Origin: Eubacteriales Family XIII. Incertae Sedis bacterium
GTDB taxonomy: Bacteria > Bacillota > Clostridia > Peptostreptococcales > Anaerovoracaceae
Reading direction: 5' to 3'
DNA length: 9,954 nucleotides
NCBI GenBank assembly: GCA_031283865.1
Contig: JAITAX010000236.1
Coordinates: 1-9,954 of the forward strand
A program made the translations under genes and the position numbers. The stretch's first letter is position 1. Every line of letters begins with the position of its first letter. This document shows, one piece after another, positions 6,594 to 9,954 of this stretch. The notes beneath the pieces are model-generated. The model made no database searches, was not told the DNA's origin, and worked only from the letters and a program-made list of their open reading frames with translations.

Positions 6594-6625
6594 GGTTGCG
6601 GCAACCGGGCAGGTTGCAATGGAGG
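6594..6625 (+). promoter_or_regulatory. Two mutually exclusive hairpins beside the htrA ribosome binding site
   Basis: The leader carries GGTTGC at 6594-6599 and again at 6612-6617, flanking GCAACC at 6601-6606. The middle element can pair with the upstream copy (5 bp, 3-nt loop) or the downstream copy (6 bp, 5-nt loop GGGCA). The downstream hairpin ends 3 nt before the GGAGG at 6621-6625. This is a switch-like arrangement, though both stems are short. Confidence 0.35.
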
Positions 6626-6631
6626 CTTCAA

Positions 6632-8218
6632 ATGGGAAAAACCATTATAGTGTTTGAGGATGGAAAGGTCGTTGACACAATCGAAGAGGAAAAATGGGAG
6701 GGCGTGCGGGTCGAAAACGGCCGTTTGGTCGCCGAGTTTTCGCCCCCGGCCGAACCCGAGGCCGCGTTTGCGGCGGACCCCGGTCCCGCGCCGGCCGCAG
6801 AGCCGGAACCGGTCGCGTTCGCGGTGAACCCGGATCCCGCGCCGGCCGCAGAGCCGGAGCCGGCCGCGTTCGCGGTGAACCCGGATCCCGCGCCGGTCGC
6901 AGAGCCGGAACCGGCCGCGTTCGCGGCGGACCCGGATCCCGCGCCGGCCCGCGCGTCTGCGGCGCCGGACGGCGAAGCTGAAAGGCGTGCTGCGCCGCAG
7001 GCGCCCTACGCGGCGGCGGCAGCCGCAGCAGCCGCGCAGTATCCCTGGCGCGGTGAGGCCGCCTATGAGGAGATCGGCGGAAGGACCGGGCGGCGCGGCG
7101 GCATAGACGCGAAGAAGGTCATAGCGGTCATTCTGGGTCTCGTGCTGGCGGCGAGCGCGGGTTTCGGCGGCGGCATCGCGGCGGTGAACACGGGAAATTT
7201 CTATTACACGCCGTCGCCCCAGCAGATTACGATCAACCCAACGGAGCAGGTAAGCACGACAGAGGCCGTCGCCGCAAAGGTTATACCGTCTGTAGTCGGC
7301 ATTACCTCAATGGGTACGCGCACGATGGAAATTTTTCCTTTCGGCGCTTACGACGAGCGGACGGGCGGCGTCGGCACGGGCATAATCGTCGATAAGAGCG
7401 GTTATATATTGACCAATTCCCACGTGGTCTTGGACGGCGAAGTGGATACGATCACGGTGCTTCTGCCGGACGGGCGCGACGTGCAGGGAGATGTGCTCTG
7501 GAATGAGCGCGCGCTCGATCTGGCTATCGTGAGGGTCGAGGCGGACAATTTGATCGCGGCGGAGCTTGGGGATTCCGACAAGATGAAGATAGGATCTTAT
7601 ATCGCGGCCATCGGCAATCCGATGGGCCTGAATTTCCGCAGCAGCGTTTCGCAGGGCGTGGTTAGCGGACTCGACAGAACGATCATAGCGTCGAGCGGCA
7701 CGGGACAGACCCCCGTTCAGATGGAGGGCTTGATTCAGGTGGACGCGGCCATAAACGAGGGCAACAGCGGCGGGCCTTTAGTCAACAGCCTTGGGCAGGT
7801 GATCGGCATCAACACGGCGCGGAACCAAAACGGCGAGGGTATGGGCTTCGCCATACCGATCAACACGGCAAAGCCTATCGTGGACAGCGTCAAGGCGACG
7901 GGGGAATATCGCAGGGCCTATATCGGCGTGGAGGTCTGGGACGTATCGGAATTTCTGAGGGACTCTCCGCAGACGGATCTCGGCGTGGACAGCGGCGCCT
8001 ACATCGCGCGCCTGACCCCCGGTTCCCCCGCTGAAGCGGCCGGCATCCGGGAGGCGGATATCATCATCGAGGTGGACGGCCGGCAGATCAGCACGGGTTC
8101 TGAATTAATCAAACACCTTTTGAACTACAAAGCCGGCGACGTAGCCAAGGTCAAGATCATCAGGGAGAAACAGCAGATGAGCTTCGACGTTACGCTTACG
8201 GACTCGCTGGTGCAATAA
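6632..8218 (+). CDS. htrA: HtrA/DegP-family membrane-anchored serine protease with PDZ domain
   Basis: HtrA proteases degrade or refold damaged proteins outside the cytoplasmic membrane. The 528-residue product has no N-terminal signal peptide. Residues 1-38 form a short charged segment. About 39-106 are Pro/Ala/Glu repeats, and 127-135 are an alanine run. A membrane helix follows at about 161-185, placing the protease outside. The trypsin-like domain shows the full triad: H264 (TNSHVV), D296 (ALDLAIV) and S379 (GNSGGPL). A single PDZ domain spans about 425-520. The ATG at 6632 is chosen because GGAGG (6621-6625) sits 6 nt upstream; an in-frame TTG at 6596 has no ribosome binding site. The long repeat-containing cytoplasmic extension is larger than in typical Bacillota HtrA. 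Rightward promoter at 6436-6464; convergent with rlmH, a neighbour also seen in other Bacillota. Confidence 0.95.
   Translation: MGKTIIVFEDGKVVDTIEEEKWEGVRVENGRLVAEFSPPAEPEAAFAADPGPAPAAEPEPVAFAVNPDPAPAAEPEPAAFAVNPDPAPVAEPEPAAFAADPDPAPARASAAPDGEAERRAAPQAPYAAAAAAAAAQYPWRGEAAYEEIGGRTGRRGGIDAKKVIAVILGLVLAASAGFGGGIAAVNTGNFYYTPSPQQITINPTEQVSTTEAVAAKVIPSVVGITSMGTRTMEIFPFGAYDERTGGVGTGIIVDKSGYILTNSHVVLDGEVDTITVLLPDGRDVQGDVLWNERALDLAIVRVEADNLIAAELGDSDKMKIGSYIAAIGNPMGLNFRSSVSQGVVSGLDRTIIASSGTGQTPVQMEGLIQVDAAINEGNSGGPLVNSLGQVIGINTARNQNGEGMGFAIPINTAKPIVDSVKATGEYRRAYIGVEVWDVSEFLRDSPQTDLGVDSGAYIARLTPGSPAEAAGIREADIIIEVDGRQISTGSELIKHLLNYKAGDVAKVKIIREKQQMSFDVTLTDSLVQ
6761..6949 (+). repeat. 51-bp in-frame tandem repeats in htrA
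   Basis: Three full 51-bp units (6761-6811, 6812-6862, 6863-6913) and a partial fourth (6914-6949) encode 17-residue units. The consensus is AFAxxPDPAPAAEPEP plus A or V. The copies differ at only a few bases, several of them synonymous (GAA/GAG) or conservative, which suggests recent expansion. The product is a Pro/Ala/Glu-rich cytoplasmic linker. Copy number is expected to vary between strains. Confidence 0.93.
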
Positions 8219-8300
8219 GGGGTCGCCGCAAAACAGATGCGCTGTGCTCGGCGGGGAAGTAAATTCCGGCGCGAATGCGCAACTCAGACAAACTCCGAAA
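8219..8300. other. Short convergent intergenic region with weak hairpins
   Basis: CGCCG (8224-8228) pairs with CGGCG (8249-8253), with an inner ACAG/CTGT stem (8233-8236 with 8242-8245). GCGC-GAAT-GCGC lies at about 8269-8280. There is no T-run on either strand, so no clear intrinsic terminator separates htrA and rlmH. Confidence 0.3.
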
Positions 8301-8780
8301 TTACTTATGATACGCCTCGTTGCGCAGGATCTTGAAAGCGCGGTAGAGCTGTTCCAGCAGGACGACGCGCGCCATGCGGTGCGGAAAGGTCATCGGCGAG
8401 AGCGAGAGACGCAGGTCGGCGCGCGCAAATACGGACTCCGAGAGGCCGAGCGGGCCGCCTATGAGAAAGGTGACGCGGCTGTGTCCCGCGTGCGGCAGGG
8501 CCGCAAGTCGTTCTGCGAAAGCCTCGGAGTTCGGCGCCGCGCCGCGCGGATCGAGCGCGATGACGTAGCTGCCCTGTTTGACGCGACGAAGGAGAGCCTT
8601 GCCCTCGGTGTCTTTCGCCGCGTTTTCTTCTGCGGACGAGGGGTTTTCGGGGACTTTCGCCTCGCCGATCTCGTCCGTCGTCAGGGCGCAATATTTCCCG
8701 AGACGCTTGCCGTACTCCGCCGCCGCCTCTCTCCAATACGCTTCTTTCAGTGTGCCGACACAGATCAGATGAATCGTCAT
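8301..8780 (-). CDS. rlmH: 23S rRNA (pseudouridine(1915)-N3)-methyltransferase RlmH
   Basis: RlmH is a SPOUT-fold, knotted methyltransferase that uses S-adenosylmethionine to methylate pseudouridine 1915 in helix 69 of 23S rRNA, acting on assembled ribosomes. The 159 residues match the family length. Landmarks: MTIHLICVGTLKE at the N-terminus, the SAM-loop FLIGGPLG at 105-112, the LSLSPMTFPHRMARVVLLEQ segment at about 126-145 and the invariant C-terminal YHK (157-159). The ATG at 8780-8778 is preceded by two AAGGA motifs, 5 and 11 nt upstream. The gene converges with htrA and diverges from the DUF368 gene. The codons for EAYHK and the stop correspond to the site where staphylococcal SCC elements integrate; no such element is seen here. 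Confidence 0.98.
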   Translation of the reverse strand: MTIHLICVGTLKEAYWREAAAEYGKRLGKYCALTTDEIGEAKVPENPSSAEENAAKDTEGKALLRRVKQGSYVIALDPRGAAPNSEAFAERLAALPHAGHSRVTFLIGGPLGLSESVFARADLRLSLSPMTFPHRMARVVLLEQLYRAFKILRNEAYHK

Positions 8781-8844
8781 GTTTGTCCTTGTCCTTGCCC
8801 CCGTCTCGCCGGCGGAATTTTTGCGTTACGATTTTTGCGTCACC

Positions 8845-8866
8845 GTGCAAACCCCGTGCAGACCCC
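8845..8866. repeat. 11-bp tandem repeat in the rlmH-popT divergent region
   Basis: GTGCAAACCCC (8845-8855) is followed immediately by GTGCAGACCCC (8856-8866). TTGCGT also recurs at 8821-8826 and 8835-8840. The tandem lies upstream of rlmH on its minus-strand side and just upstream of the rightward popT promoter. It may be a binding site, but nothing specific is recognised. Confidence 0.4.
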
Positions 8867-8878
8867 GGCGGATACGTA

Positions 8879-8907
8879 TTTACGGCGCCGCGATTCTGTG
8901 ATATACT
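8879..8907 (+). promoter_or_regulatory. Extended -10 promoter for the DUF368/PopT gene
   Basis: TATACT at 8902-8907 (five of six to consensus) is preceded by TG one base upstream (8899-8900), forming an extended -10. TTTACG lies 17 bp upstream (8879-8884; four of six). Transcription would begin near 8914, giving a leader of about 100 nt. Confidence 0.55.
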
Positions 8908-8987
8908 CCTTACTGTATTGTAACGCAGATTGAGAGCGGATTCCACAGGAAATTCGCGTGCCGGCGGCGGACGACAGCCTTGAAACA

Positions 8988-8999
8988 CAAGGCCTTGTT
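8988..8999. promoter_or_regulatory. Perfect 12-bp palindrome ACAAGGCCTTGT
   Basis: The palindrome overlaps the earliest possible popT start (TTG at 8999) and the AAGG that would serve as its ribosome binding site. It could be an operator-like site. If it folds, it would disfavour the upstream start. The function is unknown. Confidence 0.3.
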
Positions 9000-9016
9000 T
9001 GCCGAAAGGGGTTTGC

Positions 9017-9856
9017 TTGGAAACAGGAATAAAGGCGGGGCGCAAATGGATCACGCGGATTGTAAAGGGTTTTGCGATCGGCGCATCCATGCTGATCCCC
9101 GGCGTCAGCGGCGGCACGATGGCTATTCTTCTCGGCGTCTACGACGAAATGATCTCGGCCTTGAGCAATATACGCGCGCAGTTTCGGCGCAATTCCCTGC
9201 TGCTCTTGCAGTTTCTCGCGGGGGCGGGGGTCGGCATCCTGCTCCTGTCGGGTCCTGTGCTGACGGCCTTGACGCTCTGGACGAAGCCGGTCATGTTCTT
9301 CTTCACGGGCGCCATCCTCGCGGGCATTCCGCCGATCTACCGCAAGCTGCGCGTCGCGCGGATAAAGCCCAAAAACGTCCTTGTCGCCGCCGTGGGCGCG
9401 GGCGTCGCCATCGCGACGGAATACCTGCCGAGCGGACTTTTCACGCCGGCGGCGGGCGGCGGCTTCGATCCCCTCGCCTGCGCGCTGCTCTTCGCCGCGG
9501 GTTTCGTGATCGCCATAGCGCTGATCCTGCCCGGCATCAGCGGGTCTTACGTGCTCCTCATGTTCGGGATGTACGATCTGACGCTGACGGCTGTTCGCGA
9601 CGTGAATCTGCCTTACCTGCTGCCGCTCGCGGCCGGCGGGCTCGTCGGCGTATTCTCCACGGCGGGCGTACTCGACAACTTGATGCGGAAGCATCCGCAG
9701 TTCATCTACATGCTGATTATCGGCTTCATGCTCGGATCGGTGGTGCAGGTATTCCCGGGCCTGCCTGCGGGTCTCGGCATAGCCGTCTGCGCCGCCGCAT
9801 TTCTCGCCGGCTTAGTGATCGTGTTTTGGATCGGCCGGTTTGATATCAATTCATAA
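9017..9856 (+). CDS. popT: DUF368 polytopic membrane protein, PopT-type undecaprenyl-phosphate translocase candidate
   Basis: This is an integral membrane protein of the DUF368 family. Members named PopT have been linked to returning undecaprenyl phosphate across the cytoplasmic membrane for cell-wall precursor recycling; applying that role here is inference. With the TTG at 9017 the product has 279 residues, typical of the family. It is almost entirely hydrophobic, with about 8 membrane segments. Two related motifs, IPGVSGGTMA at 27-36 and LPGISGSYVL at 171-180, are each followed by an LxGxYD-like stretch and indicate an internal duplication. The start is uncertain: TTG 9017 has AAAGGGG 5-6 nt upstream, while an in-frame TTG at 8999 has only AAGG inside a palindrome. 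The last codons (INS) and TAA lie within an AT-rich repeat, so the native C-terminus may have been altered. It is divergent from rlmH behind an extended -10 promoter. Confidence 0.88.
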   Translation: METGIKAGRKWITRIVKGFAIGASMLIPGVSGGTMAILLGVYDEMISALSNIRAQFRRNSLLLLQFLAGAGVGILLLSGPVLTALTLWTKPVMFFFTGAILAGIPPIYRKLRVARIKPKNVLVAAVGAGVAIATEYLPSGLFTPAAGGGFDPLACALLFAAGFVIAIALILPGISGSYVLLMFGMYDLTLTAVRDVNLPYLLPLAAGGLVGVFSTAGVLDNLMRKHPQFIYMLIIGFMLGSVVQVFPGLPAGLGIAVCAAAFLAGLVIVFWIGRFDINS

Positions 9857-9954
9857 CTATCAATTCATAATTCACAATTCATAATGTATAATTTTAAAAC
9901 CGAATTGCCTTTCCCCAATTGTGCATTGTGCATTGTAAATTGTGAATTGCCCTT
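9844..9954. repeat. AT-rich inverted-repeat element overlapping the popT 3' end
   Basis: A 13-bp direct repeat TATCAATTCATAA occurs at 9844-9856 and 9858-9870; the first copy includes the popT stop codon. Two 33-nt arms, 9861-9893 and 9917-9949, are imperfect inverted repeats with seven differences, most of which would be G-U pairs in RNA. They are separated by 23 nt. The arms consist of reiterated CAATTCA/ACAATG words. GAATTGCC also recurs at 9902-9909 and 9944-9951. The segment is far more AT-rich than the rest of the window and encodes nothing. It resembles a miniature dispersed repeat or MITE-like element, and may continue past the window end. Confidence 0.7.

Noticed and set aside
6596..6631. 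Earlier TTG start for htrA at 6596
   Set aside because: It has no Shine-Dalgarno and lies inside the leader hairpin. The ATG at 6632 has GGAGG at correct spacing.
6393..6650. Possible 85-residue leader peptide upstream of htrA
   Set aside because: It would start upstream of the predicted htrA transcription start, overlaps the htrA start codon in another frame, and lacks a ribosome binding site.
6761..6949. CRISPR-like array
   Set aside because: The 51-bp units are contiguous with no unique spacers and encode in-frame protein repeats.
8305..9117. 270-codon minus-strand frame overlapping rlmH in another frame
   Set aside because: rlmH is unambiguous in the same segment. This product is Arg/Pro-rich without motifs and spans the popT promoter.
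8840..9694. 284-codon minus-strand frame opposite popT
   Set aside because: It is antisense to a clear multi-pass membrane protein and its translation is charged low-complexity sequence.
9857..9954. Intrinsic terminator for popT
   Set aside because: The inverted arms can pair imperfectly, but the stem is AT-rich, the loop is long, and no U-tract follows the right arm within the window.

Overview
The window looks like a chromosomal segment of a GC-rich bacterium, most likely a Bacillota/Clostridia-type organism. The evidence is the rpsF-ssb-rpsR cluster, an S18 with a complete Cys/His zinc site, strong GGAGG-type ribosome binding sites, and an HtrA protease anchored by one internal membrane helix instead of a signal peptide. 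An htrA/rlmH neighbourhood of the kind found near the Bacillota origin also fits. The phylum is inferred from gene content only. There are no rRNA or tRNA genes, CRISPR arrays or transposase genes.

Layout. At 1-194 there is a repeat-rich upstream region with a compact palindrome, followed by a two-gene rightward unit: an M20D-type amidohydrolase (195-1343) and, 9 nt later, a 1228-residue membrane hybrid histidine kinase (1353-5039). A large hairpin (5038-5109), whose U-tract on the minus strand overlaps the kinase stop codon, closes the leftward rpsF-ssb-rpsR operon (6296 down to 5123). That operon has a consensus-like promoter, a leader that can pair with the rpsF Shine-Dalgarno, a TTG start for rpsF, and a terminator-like hairpin inside an unusually long ssb-rpsR gap.

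A 335-nt divergent region (6297-6631) holds back-to-back promoters with an inverted repeat between them. The rightward htrA-like serine protease follows (6632-8218). It carries a cytoplasmic extension built from 51-bp tandem repeats, a TM helix, the protease domain and one PDZ domain. rlmH (8780-8301, minus strand) converges on it and is divergent from a DUF368/PopT-type membrane protein (9017-9856). The last codons and stop of that gene lie in an AT-rich inverted-repeat element that runs to the end of the window.

Functionally the window mixes translation and replication housekeeping (S6, SSB, S18, RlmH) with envelope functions (HtrA quality control, a putative undecaprenyl-phosphate translocase, a large extracytoplasmic sensor kinase). 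No defence system or biosynthetic cluster was found. The most unusual material is regulatory and repeat-based: the rpsF leader, the ssb-rpsR attenuator-like hairpin, the HtrA repeat linker and the terminal AT-rich element.
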